The translations under genes were made by a program, and so were the position numbers. Shown here piece after piece: positions 22,387-33,207 of a DNA stretch of 64,000 nucleotides. Below the pieces are notes generated by a model, which was not told where the DNA came from, searched no databases, and was given only the letters and a program-made list of their open reading frames with translations. This DNA is from Ceratopteris richardii. Its lineage: Eukaryota; Streptophyta; Polypodiopsida; Polypodiales; Pteridaceae. Positions within the stretch are counted from its first letter, which is position 1. Each line of letters begins with the position of its first letter. The stretch lies in the NCBI GenBank assembly GCA_020310875.1, contig CM035423.1, positions 144,454,337 to 144,518,336 of the forward strand, written 5' to 3'.

Positions 22387-23006
22387 AAAAATTAGAGCAG
22401 TTGGTAAACAAATCACAAGTTTCTTTACCTCCACAGGCTCAACCAGTTGTTGAAAGAGGGAGCTCACCACCTAAGGGAGCTTATGTTCCTAATTCCACGG
22501 ATGTTGGAATACCTCCTTCAATTCAACAGTACTCTCAAGAGTTCTTGCGGGAAATACAAGAAGAGAAATGGGCCAAGGAGAAGGGTGATTCCCCTCCTAT
22601 TCCTGAGATTGATGACCTCCGTGATCAATTTCCCCAAGACATTCCGTCTATCTATGGAGATCAAACAGAGCAACAAGAGGATGAGAGATTAGATTTTGAA
22701 TCTAATTCTTTACAAGAGTTGCCTCATTTCACAGGCCCATGGGAATCTGAATCTCTCCAGATCCGAGCTCCCACTATATTGGTGAGAAATGAAGACTCAG
22801 TGATTCCCAGGAACACTGATGTTGTGAAGAACACTAAGGTTCAATGTCACCTCACTGTAGAGGAACTCCTCAAGGCAAAACCAGAGCTCTGGTATCATGT
22901 GAAGGATCAGGTCCCAGAACTTGAATCCAATACACCAAGAGTAGGCTCTAAACAAAAAGCACCAGGGATACCTCTCGACAAGATAGGAGACATGAGCGAA
23001 GGTGAA

Positions 23007-23339
23007 GAAGGTAACACTTATCTTCCAATCACCTATCAAGGTTACACAACCAGAGCAATTGTGGATTCGGGTGCCGGTGTTGCTATTGCGACCACCTCCC
23101 TGTGGAAGCGATGGGGCAAACCCACCTTAAGACCAACGAGAATGAAACTTCAAATGGCAAATGGTCATTTTGAAAGACCTCTCGGATTGCTTGAAGGGAT
23201 AGCTCTAACCACTTGTGGTGTAGAGTTTGAACATACGTTTGCTATATGTGACTTTGAGAAGAATAATGTTTACGAGATGATCCTAGGAAGACCTTTCCTA
23301 CGACAATTGCAAATAGTACAGGATTGGGGAACCAACTCC
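23007..23339 (+). other. Protease 1 domain (retropepsin-like)
   Basis: AIVDSGAGVAIATT holds the catalytic aspartate (codon at 23064); the C-terminal MILGRPFL motif follows 72 residues later. This is the normal protease position upstream of RT and resembles Athila-type enzymes, with ILGRPF. Expected role: cutting the Gag-Pol precursor. Confidence 0.9.
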
Positions 23340-24214
23340 TTGTACTTACAGCACTTAGGGGTCACCACCAAGGTCAATCTGAAGGATCACACCTTCAGGG
23401 ATGTACCACCCCTACAGTGGAATCCTATCCACAAAGCGAAAGAAGATTCTATCTCAGTGCATTCTGGAAGTTCACCTGAACCATCCTGGTTGCATGAAGA
23501 TACTCACTTGTGGATGTGCAAGGTCGCTGAGGAAGAGGAAAAGCGCCTAAAAGCGAGAGAAGAAGGAACTTCCCCAGCAGATAGACCGATAAAAGACCCA
23601 GCCTATACACCAATGATATTTCCAGATGAGGAATTTGAGCCTCATGGTTGGGCAGAAATCTTGGCTACCATGGACATTGCAGTCAATGAAGAACAATGGA
23701 CACCCCATTGTGATGAGGAGGGTTATGATATTTCAGTGTTCACGTGTCAGCCCTTGTTGGAAGAGTGTGGTCCTAGTGAGTTCATAGAAGAAGAAGAGAG
23801 TGACGATGATCTAGAATCCATTGTGATGGATACTTACTTTGACTCAGAGGAACACTACTTAGAAGACATAGGAGTGTTAACCCAAAAAGAAGAAGAACCC
23901 CTTGCGAGTATTAAAACGATAAGTTCCAAGAAAGGAAGTGAAGGAGGTCAAAAGAAAAAGAAAAGAAAAGCAGTAAGACAAGAAGAGGAAGAATCATTGT
24001 TTGAAGTACCAGAAAATTTCAAGAAATATGAAGTGGAAGACCGGAAAATTTTGGTACGAATGCCTAAGAGAGAGGCCATTATAGGAGAAGCATATGACAA
24101 TAAAGAAAAGACCAAAAAAATTGTAGTGACCATTGAAGGGAACGAAGAGCGATGTACGTACATAGGAAACGACCTAAGTGCAGAAGAAGAAGCAGAGCTT
24201 GTAGCTCTATTAAG

Positions 24215-25565
24215 GGAATATAGGGATGTGTTCGCATGGCATTATAGAGACTTGAAAGGAGTAGATCCAGAGATTTGCTCTCATACGATTCCGATGACCG
24301 CTGATGCCAAGCCCACCAAACAAAAGCCCTACACATATAATGACAATTATGCAGCCAAAATAAAGGAGGAAATTGACAGGCTGATTGAAGCTGGATTCAT
24401 CTATGAGATTGAGCACACTGAATGGGTGTCCCCTATTGTAGTGGTGCCCAAGAAGAATGGGAAATTGCGAGTGTGCATTAACCTTAAAAAAGTTAATGCC
24501 GCTACGATCAGAGATAGTTATCCACTTCCAATCACCAAACATCTTTTGGAGCGTGTTGCAGGCAAGGAAGTTTACAGCTTCCTTGATGGATTTTCAGGTT
24601 ACAACCAAGTAGCCATTGCCCCCGAAGATCAACACAAAACGGCCTTTGCCACAGAATGGGGAATCTTTGCATTTCGTGTGATGCCATTTGGGCTCACCAA
24701 TGCACCTGCAACATTCAAAAGACTCATGTGTCATGTCTTCAAAGAGTTCTTGCGAAAGAGCTTAGAAGTATATGTGGATGATTTATGCGCTCATTCCCAA
24801 GAAAGAAGTTACCACATCTCTGAGCTCAGGCAAATCTTCAACAAGTGTAGAGATTATCGAGTGTGTCTGAATCCAGAGAAGTGTGTGTTTATGGTACAAC
24901 AAGGTAAGATCTTAGGTCACATCGTTTCTAAGAATGGAATTTCAACAGATGAAGACAAGGTAAGAGCAATAGCAGAATTGGCCAGACCAAGGAATGTGAA
25001 AGAGGTACAAGCCTTTATGGGCCATTGTGGATATTACCGTAGGTTTATCCACATGTATGCCATCATAGCTAAACCTCTCTATGGGTTGTTAACAAATTTT
25101 GAGTGGAGTGAGGAATGCGAGACTTCCTTCAACGAGCTGAAGAGACGTTTGTGCACAGCACCAATATTGACTACTCCGGATTGGAGCAAACCCTTCCATG
25201 TCCATGTAGATGCCTCCAATCATGCAATAGGATGTGTACTAGCACAACCCACAGGTGAGGGAAACCTGGATTTGCCGATAGCATATGCTAGTAGGCAATT
25301 AAATGCAGCTGAACAGAATTATACCACGACGGAGAGAGAAGGCCTAGGTATGGTATATGCGGTAAAGAAGTTTAGACACTATCTATTGGCCAATAAGTTC
25401 AAGTTTTTCACTGATCATCAAGCTTTACTATATTTGGTCAATAAACCTTGCAATACAGGTCGCTTAGTAAGATGGTTCCTCTTACTAATGGAATACGACT
25501 TTGAAGTTGTTGTCAGGAAAGGTAGAACCCATCTTAGGGCAGACCATCTTTCTCGCATCACTTCA
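24215..25565 (+). other. Reverse transcriptase and RNase H domains
   Basis: RT: KLRVCINLKKVNAATIRDSY, first catalytic Asp in FLDGFSGYNQ (codon 24585), FGLTNAPATF, and YVDD at 24771-24782. RNase H: HVHVDASNHAIGCVLAQ (Asp codon 25209), TTEREGLGMVYAV (Glu codon 25338) and FFTDHQALLYLV (Asp codon 25413), so all catalytic residues appear intact. Only one RNase H is present; I do not see the second, archaeal-type RNase H that marks the Tat lineage. Confidence 0.9.
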
Positions 25566-25689
25566 GGAGAGCCACCGCAAGGAGTGTCTGATGAATTGCC
25601 CGATGCTTATCTGTTCAATTTAGAAGTTGTTCCTAAATGGGCAAATAAGTTGGTACCAGTCCTAACCTTCGGGCCTGCAAATAAGAATG

Positions 25690-26345
25690 TGAAAACCAGC
25701 AAAGAGGAAATTGTAAAATCATTAAAGTATCAAATATTGGCTGGAAGTATGTACAAGCAAGATACTGAGGGCGTATTAGCTTGTTGTGTCGAGGATGATG
25801 AACATGCTAGTTGGTTGCAACAAGCCCATGAGGGACTGCTAGGGAATCACTACTCTAAACAATGAACATTGCAGAATCTAAAACGCTTAGGAGTGTATTG
25901 GCCTAGCATGGACAAAGAAATACAAGAGTGGATCCAGAGTTGTCCAGGGTGCCAGGAGAGACCCCCAGTGGAGCATGCCACTCTTTACCACGTGTCATTA
26001 ATTCCAGACTGGAGTGCTCTATTAGTCGAGTTCATGAGATCGAGAACCTTACCCAATCAGGCTAGTCTTGCAAGAAAACGGAGCATGGAGCAAGAGGCTC
26101 AAGACTATGCCTTAGTAGGAGACAACCCATATCGAAGAGGCAAGGATGGTTACCTAAGACTGTGCGTACATGAATCAGACTACTTGAAAGTCTTAGAAAC
26201 GGCACACAGCGGTGCTGCAGGTGGACACTTTGGGCCTGACAGAGTAATTAAGACCATTCTATTCTCAGGACTGTGGTGGCCCACTCTTCATATGGATGCA
26301 CATACTTATGTGAAGAGTTGCGACACATGCCAACGTGCCCAATAT
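25690..26345 (+). other. Tandem pair of H2C2 zinc-finger modules
   Basis: Finger 1 has His codons at 25827 and 25848 and Cys codons at 25941 and 25950; finger 2 has His at 26205 and 26226 and Cys at 26319 and 26328. Both are HX6H...CX2C, and the flanks match: MYKQDTEGVLACCVEDD versus PYRRGKDGYLRLCVHES before the first His, GVYWPSMDKE versus GLWWPTLHMD before the cysteines. The repeat covers roughly 95 residues. Integrases normally carry one such N-terminal finger. The TGA at 25863 lies within finger 1. Confidence 0.85.
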
Positions 26346-26389
26346 CCGATAAGAAAAGATGAAATGCCATTAAGACCAATGATGGGAGG

Positions 26390-27290
26390 ACGTGCATTTT
26401 CAAAGTGGGGTATAGACTTTGTAGGTCCCATTAACCCCCCAGCTAGAAACTCCCATGCAGAATACATTATTGTAGCCACAGATTACCTTACAAAGTGGGT
26501 GGAAGTAAAGGCCACGACAAAGAATGATGCTCAAACGACGGCTAAGTTCTTATTCGAAAATGTGTTCACTAGATATGGGTTACCAATAGAGTTGGTTAGT
26601 GATAGAGGTACGCACTTCTTGAATGAGGTTATTGAAAATCTCCTTCAAGAATTCATGGTGATGCATAAGAAGTCTGCACCCTATCACCCACAAGCTAACG
26701 GACAAGCCGAGAGCACGAATAAGATCCTATGTAACGTATTGATGAAACTGGTAAATAATAAACGCTCTGATTGGGACAAACAACTTCATCATGTTGTTTG
26801 GGCATACCGAGTTGCTTACAAAACGGTACTCAATGCCACCCCATTTCAGATGGTCTTCGGACAGAATGCAGTGCTACCACTAGATTTCCTAATCCCAGCT
26901 TTAAGAGTAGCACAAGAGCATGAGTGGAATGGACATGAGTTGTCCTCTAGGATCTTGGATCTAGAGCGTCTAGGTGAGACGAGGCTACGAGCAGCAGCAG
27001 GCATCTATGCTGCAAAGAAACGGCAAAAGGCATACTTTGATGCCCATGTGAAGGATAAGGGCTTGAAAGCAGGGGATCTAGTTTTAGTCTACACATTGAA
27101 ACAACACGCAAGAAAGCTAGAAAAGAGAGGCTACGGACCTATGATCATTAATAGGATCTCCACGAGTGGAGCAGTACAACTAGCCACTTTAGAGGGGGAT
27201 GTCCTCCCAAACTATATTAGCGGGTGCAGAGTCAAGCTGTATCAAGAACCCCTCACGGAGGAAATGCTAAGTCGACTCAATACTGCTAAA
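26390..27290 (+). other. Integrase core and C-terminal domain
   Basis: Catalytic residues: Asp codon 26415 in KWGIDFVGP, Asp codon 26601 in LVSDRGTHFLN, Glu codon 26709 in NGQAESTNKIL, giving DX61DX35E, the canonical integrase spacing. The C-terminal part has KAGDLVLVYTLKQHARKLEK and GYGPMIINRIS, a GPY/F-type module. No chromodomain is seen. Confidence 0.9.
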
Positions 27291-27439
27291 CAACGTAAAG
27301 AGGAGGAAAAACGAATTCGAGAAGAAGCACAGGCAGAGGCCATAGAGCGCATTAAGCGCATGAAGCTAAGAAGACAAGGACTAGGGAGAGAACATTCTAA
27401 CCATCAGGAAACTTCACCCAGATATTCCATGGCCATGTG

Positions 27440-27835
27440 TCAAGTAAAGTCAACCACTCATCCTAGCATAGTGGACAAGAGACCATTCATTACAGTTAGG
27501 CTAGAACACGGCAACTCTTGCCAAGAACTCAGGGCTTTAATTGACTCAGGTACTGCGACTAGTGCAATTAGATGGTCCCACTATAAGGATTCAGGAATAG
27601 AAATGCGGCCAATTGAGGCATACCTCATAGGGCTAGGAGGCATGGAAACCCCTTGCATGGGTGAGGTGGACCTTCCTATCCTCATTAAGAATATGACCAT
27701 GACGGCGAAGCTACTAGTGTGCCATGATGACGACCTGATAGAACCCCTAATCCTTGGCCAAGATTGGCTATACGATCACTCAGTGGACCTAAATCTTAGA
27801 CAAGGCTCCTTACAGATTGGAACCTTAGAGCAGAA
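27440..27835 (+). other. Protease 2: second retropepsin-like domain after integrase
   Basis: ALIDSGTATSAIRW carries a DSGT motif (Asp codon 27543). A flap-like glycine turn GLGGMETPCMGEVDLPI follows, and EPLILGQDWLYDH, with the hydrophobic-hydrophobic-Gly motif, lies 69 residues after the Asp, compared with 72 in protease 1. The ILGxDWL signature is closer to chromovirus or cellular retropepsin-like proteins than to protease 1 (ILGRPFL). So this looks like a distinct domain gained from another source rather than a recent tandem copy. It lies in the uninterrupted ORF 25869-28721. Activity is not shown. Confidence 0.8.
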
Positions 27836-28721
27836 GCGAGTGATACCGCTTGACTTCCCTAACGGCATTCCGCCTGACGGTTGTGACCCTAGACCCTATG
27901 AAACACATGCGACGGAAGACCGGACGATCTTTGATCAGCTCAATCACGCTACGTCTACACCAACCCGCTTGGGCTTGGCTATAGACAGTTGTCAATCAGA
28001 AAGACGACAGGAGACCTTCCCTGGGACTTCCTGCAAACTAGAAGGGGCAGCTACCCATCCGCGAGGGCAGATGGACACAATCAGCGGGCAGATGGACACA
28101 ATCAGCGGTCAGGTGGGTTGCATCAGCAGCCAAATGGGCACGACACCCTGCGGTGCTCATCCTTCCAAACTTGTTGCGGAAAGGCCTAGATTAAAGTTAA
28201 AGAACGAATCATTTCCTAGTGGGCAGGTCACGCAAGTGTTGGAACTCCCTTCTTTTCCAAAGCAGAGCGTCCACCCGACCTCTCAACCTCAACCACAGCA
28301 GAGTCAACCACGAAGAAGGAACCCAGACCGACGGCAGTGTCATAAGACGCAGCAAGGAAAGCAGTTTAGGCCAACCAAGGGAAGCGGCACCAGACAAATA
28401 TGGGTGCCAAAAAGACAAAAAACACCAAAGAACTCCAACAAAGCCGAGATCGACAAGCAAAAGGCAGGGCAGAAACAGAATCAGTATCCACCATCCCCTC
28501 GACCTTCTTCTACAAGTCCGAGCATTCGACAAATTTGGATCGTCAAGAAATACCTTACCCATAGACCCACACCCACGCAGATTTGGGTACCCAAAAGGTC
28601 TCAAATACATCACTCACCCATCCAGAAACCTTTACCCATCTTTAGCTCTAAGAGCTACGACCCCTCTATCCAAGCATGGAGAATTAAACTGTTGACTAAA
28701 CCCCCTGACCCAATTCTGTAA
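27836..28721 (+). other. Basic, proline-rich pol tail with repeated QIW motif
   Basis: After protease 2 comes a low-complexity region with a tandem repeat (GQMDTISGQMDTISGQ, from two 24-bp DNA copies near 28066-28113). A Gln/Pro/Arg/Lys-rich stretch holds three copies of a short motif: RQIWVPKRQ (about 28392), RQIWIVKKY (about 28527) and TQIWVPKRS (about 28576). Strong positive charge suggests nucleic-acid binding, but function is unknown. Confidence 0.75.
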
Positions 28722-28951
28722 ATCCACCCACACTAACCACAGGAGCATTCCGAGCCCATTGCATACCCAAAACATGCATCTAGGATGACACTGACCTCTA
28801 ATCACCACTCACACTCTCACAAACACTTCACCACTAACCACTGACCTCCGGGATTGTCATGTTAGTATTGTGAAGGGAACACCATTACATCTTGTTTCCT
28901 ATACAACACTAATGTGCCTTTCGTCTTCCAGCAGATAAGCAACCTACTCTC
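28722..28951 (+). other. Spacer between pol and ORF3 with splice-acceptor signals
   Basis: A 230-bp spacer. CTAAT at 28909-28913 followed by a pyrimidine-rich run and TTCCAG ending at 28931 resembles a plant branch point and 3' splice site, 20 bases before the ORF3 ATG. This would allow ORF3 to be made from a spliced subgenomic RNA as env-like ORFs are; inference only. Confidence 0.45.
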
Positions 28952-31900
28952 ATGGCAACAGCGGCAGGCACAAGCTCTCAGGCAGGATCTGGTGCTCCTA
29001 TCAATTGGGATGCCATGCCAGTGGAAGCTCCACCAACAGCTCGGCCTGAAGAATTCTTGAATGTGCGAAGGATTCCCATTCCAGATCCCCCCAATGGACT
29101 AACCGAAAGAGTAAAAGGGCACTCCCATTGGTTCAATGAAATGCCAGGGGATTTGGGAGACGCAGATCACATCTGGGAGTCCAAGATGGAGTGTGGAGGG
29201 GTTTGGTGGACCTTCCAATTCTTTTCAAGAGAATTTGAGACCTTACAGAATGCAGCTCCACTTCAGGATATCTGGCAAAAGGCAGGACTACAAGCTTACT
29301 TCAGTGCAGCTCTACCTAAACCCGACTTCCTCAGGTGCTACTACTTGATTGCTACGATGAAACCTACCGGGGATAAAGATCACTCAGGCACATTCTGGGT
29401 GCCCTCCTTATCCAATCTGGAGGAGATGAGGAAGTTTGAATTAAATGTAACGTTAATCAGGGAAGCCCTTCAGATGTATGGCACGCATGTACCTTCTGAC
29501 CGCGACCCATTGATACCAGAGTCTATGAAAAGCAATAGAATCAAGAAACTAAAAGAAATGTGCGCCCTCACCCCCAACATTGCCATACCTTTGCGGATGT
29601 GCCTCCAGCACTTCGCATTTCCCGCTCAGGACCATTTCACGCAGCCTCACAAGAAGATATGGTACGGGCTATATTTAGCAGAGACCGGAAGCGTGCCCAT
29701 TAAGATGCCGGTATGGATCTTAGATCAAGTGTATGAGGCAGGCAAGCGGGGAGTGAGGAAGCCCACTTTACATGGTTGTTGTGCGCTGACAAGAATCATC
29801 TACAGATGTCTTGCATATGACGTGCCAGTTGCCCGAGCCTTAAAGTATGCACACCTGGAGCTGTTCAAAGGGCGGAAGTCAGGGAGTCAGCCTGCAAAAA
29901 GAATGCGTGGATCCCTTTCACAGGTCCTGATCCCTCCAGAAGCCACCGTCGAAGCCTCCACTAGAGAGGAAGCCCAAGTGGCACCTTTCACAATCCATCT
30001 CCAAGAGTCTCAACCAAGAGAGGTGGTACAGCCCACTCCTTCTGCCCCTCCACTACCTACCGATGCAGAATTTGCAGCTATGGCCACCTTCACCGAGGAC
30101 CCAAACTTTGATTTTGAAACATTCCTGCAGACGGCCCATCTATCAGACAGTGAAGGTTGCCCTGACAATGTCGATCCGGGGACATCAGCCCAAAGAGAAC
30201 ATGCACGAGGCGAGACTAGCAGTGTACAGGAGATAGGAGTGGCACAACTTCCTCAGAGACTAAACACCCGAGCTCAGGAGAAGGCACCAAGAGATGACCT
30301 AGAAGAGAGTGAAGACGAAGCCCCTGCATATACGGCACAGCTCAAACGACTATACCGAACAATCAAGCAGGTGCAACGACGCCATAAAATGTCAGAAGAA
30401 GCAAATAGGGCCCTAGTAAACCAGATGCTGCAGTCGGAGAATATCGACCCCCATTTTGTAGAATCGCTAAATCTTTTGGCGGACACCTGTGGCATCAGTG
30501 AAGCAATGAGAACCTTGGTCTATCGAGAGAACCCTACTTATGATCAAAGAAGAATTGATACACAGCCTCGACAAGGAAAGATGATTCAGATGGAAGTATC
30601 TACCGCATTAGCTACGTCCACGTCAGAAGATGTTCACATGATTAGCCCTAGGCCCAATGATGAACCGGAGGAAATTACGCATGCACCATCCCCCCCATCA
30701 TCTCCTATCCCACCCTCAGAACCTCCCCCCACGTGTCTTTCTACACAACCAATATCCTCCTATAGTGAGACCATTGTACACACCCCCGTTTCCACTTTCC
30801 TTCCTTCACCCTCATCCATCTCTGTCACCCAGATTTTTGAACCCCAACTAGGTCACCCTTCCTTCCTCCCTGCCTTTGGACAACCATCTGTCACTAGTCA
30901 GACTCTTTCCCTTCCCTTACCCTCCACCCCTCCATTTCCTCCCTCCCAAACTCTACCTACCCCGTCCCTTGTAACTGCCCCAGGCACCACACTAATCACC
31001 CAACCCTCCTTCTGGACCCAACTTGTAAACATTCTTCAACAGGTTGATGAACATAATAAAAAGTCCCTTCCCCAAATTCACTCCCCCACATTCACGGCCA
31101 CCACTATCACACCACCCACCATCCCGGTGTTCACATTTCACGAATCACACTCTCTCATGTCCGACCCCATGGACATCTCACCATCCGCTGGATCACCCAC
31201 CACCACTGTTCTCACAACACCATCATAGGTTATTACACTCACATCACCACTTCCACACACGGTAGGCACAACATCCACCTTTCCCATTCCCACTTCCCAA
31301 CCCCCTGCATCTCCCATCCTTACCCCTGCATCCACCTCATTTAGTCTTGCACTCGACACCATGCTCGAAGCTGCCACTCAGCTTAAACAGGAATATAAGT
31401 TATTGGAAGAAAATAACAAGGAGCTTTGCACCCTCTCAGCAACACTCCAAGAGCGTATCAATGCTTTGGAGTCCAGTCATACGGAGTCACAAAGCAAAAT
31501 ATCCGTCCTCGAACATGCAAATGCGCAACTCGAAGCGAGGCATATGGAAGAGAGCAAAGCCATGGAGGAACAGCTGCGAGATCAAATGGGCCGCAATGCA
31601 AGGCTTCAACGAAACATGGCCTTGCTACGACGACATCTGGCGGCAGCTCAAGAAGAGAGCAGACGGCTTCAACAACAAAACCAAGAGAACCTCGAGGCTG
31701 CCATGGAGAACACCCCGGGAGCACCCATAGACCCGGCTAAATTTCAAGTTGTTCCCTCAGAAAGCATACAACAGATCTTGGAAACTTATGCCAATCTTTT
31801 AGAAGCACATGATCAGCTTGCCGACCAGCTTAAGGACCTACAGAGACCCCAAGAGTCTACACCACACCAACGGGAACCTAAAGAGATGACCGACGCTGCT

Positions 31901-33196
31901 ACTTCACCTGAACCTGAACATTCAACGACCAATGACGTACTGGAGTTACGGCAACAGATTGCAGAATTGAAATTGAAGTTGATGCAGTACGAGCGACCTC
32001 CTTCCCCACCAGAGCAACCGTTAGAAGAAGAAGCAGTTATTATTCCAGTGGAGGAAGCATTCGACGATACCTACGAGCCTCAACCATTCCCAGGAGGACG
32101 CGTCACAGAAGAAGGTCAAGATACCTATGAGGAACCCCCATCAGCATGGATGAAACAGGTAGAGGAAATGGGGAAAACTCATCAGGAACGGATATCCACT
32201 CAGATGCTCGCAATGAAGGCCATTGAGGACACCATCCTTCACTCAGAGTACTTCAGGCACATTGCCTCTAGACGCCTTATCACTAGCTCAGAATTACAAT
32301 ACAAGCCCTATTTTGTATTGTTGGCCGACTACAACACAGAAATCAAAAGAGTCACCAACAAGTGCCCAACATTTGCCACACAGTTCGAACCAGAAGATAT
32401 ACCAGAAGCAGCACGAAAAGGGGCCATATTCCAACCAACTTGGAGGCAGAAGTTACTCGAAACTTACCCAGAAATGCTTAGAACATGGGATCAGGCCCCC
32501 ATGCATTTGAAGTACAATCCGTGTTTTGGGCCAGTGCAAAGACGAAGATCATGGAAAGCTTTTGCAATCAAGGTTCAGGATAACGCGAACTGTAAAGAAT
32601 GGCTCAATTACCCCGCCATCGCCCCCCCAACCGGTACTCCCACGGTGTCATACATGATTGCAACCATCAGACATTGGATACCACGTCTCCACCCCATGCC
32701 AGACGTCGCTGCCCAGATGATGCTCAAGATCTTCGATATGATGCAGGTCGTACTCAAAACTTTTCGCAATGTATGCCGTATTCAACCTCCTATTCCCGGG
32801 TTTATTAATGGTAATTACGACCTGCTATATGATATGAGCACAACCCCGAGCATACGAGTGGCTTACGCATGGCATGCACGCATAAGATATCTCCCTGCCT
32901 GCTACAAGCAAACATTCGACGATATGTTCACCACGGGCTTTTGGGAAGCACATTCAGAGGTATTCGTGCCACGGCCTACGCATTTACTCCACCTCTTTGC
33001 ATGCGAGCAAACAATGCATTCCGAGCTTTACACGATGCCACAACCTGACATGCCTGGTACAGTTGATTGGGATGCTTTGCAACGAGACCTCATCAGAGGT
33101 TTAAGAATCAAAGAACAAGAATTGGCAACCGACCTCCTGCAGAAGTACATTGATCAACCCGCAGAGCAAAGGTCTGTCAGAGGCGACAGACCCTAG
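28952..33196 (+). pseudogene. Gypsy ORF3, ~1,414-codon accessory protein with one in-frame stop
   Basis: ATG at 28952; TAG at 31226-31228 splits it into 758 and 655 codons in the same frame. N-terminal ~320 residues look globular (KPDFLRCYYLIATM, KKIWYGLYLAETGSVPI, RIIYRCLAYDVPVARALK) and end in a basic patch GRKSGSQPAKRMRG. The pattern KIWYGLYLAETG...VWILDQV faintly recalls the 'putative plant transposon protein' domain of Athila-type elements (weak). A Pro/Ser/Thr-rich part spans about 30,640-31,340, then a strong coiled coil (about 31,370-31,700) and a globular C-terminus rich in Trp/Tyr (32,090-33,196). No signal peptide or transmembrane segment is seen, so an envelope role is not supported. 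Its TAG stop overlaps the polypurine tract. Function unknown. Confidence 0.8.
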
Positions 33197-33207
33197 GGGG
33201 GGGAGAG
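33194..33207 (+). promoter_or_regulatory. Polypurine tract of the gypsy element
   Basis: TAGGGGGGGGAGAG directly before the 3' LTR, with eight G. It shares its AG with the ORF3 stop codon, so coding sequence runs right up to the replication signal. Confidence 0.9.

Larger units (their letters stand above)
22365..28721 (+). pseudogene. pol: Gypsy pol polyprotein with two protease-like domains, one in-frame stop
   Basis: About 2,118 codons in the frame -1 relative to gag, interrupted by TGA at 25863-25865. Order: protease 1 (active D234SGAG), acidic linker with a KKKKRK nuclear-localisation-like run, RT (Y803VDD), RNase H, H2C2 finger 1, H2C2 finger 2, integrase (DX61DX35E), integrase C-terminal domain with a GYGPMII motif, charged helix, protease 2 (D1727SGT), then a basic/proline tail. 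The frame change from gag occurs near 22335-22365: pol-like sense extends upstream of the first pol ATG to a TAG near 22326. This could be a programmed shift or a small indel. Usual plant gypsy pols end after integrase, so the ~480 extra codons are odd. The stop falls inside finger 1, which makes programmed readthrough unlikely. Confidence 0.9.

Noticed and set aside
28952-33196. ORF3 as an envelope gene
   Set aside because: No signal peptide, transmembrane helix or furin-like site is visible; only its position is env-like.
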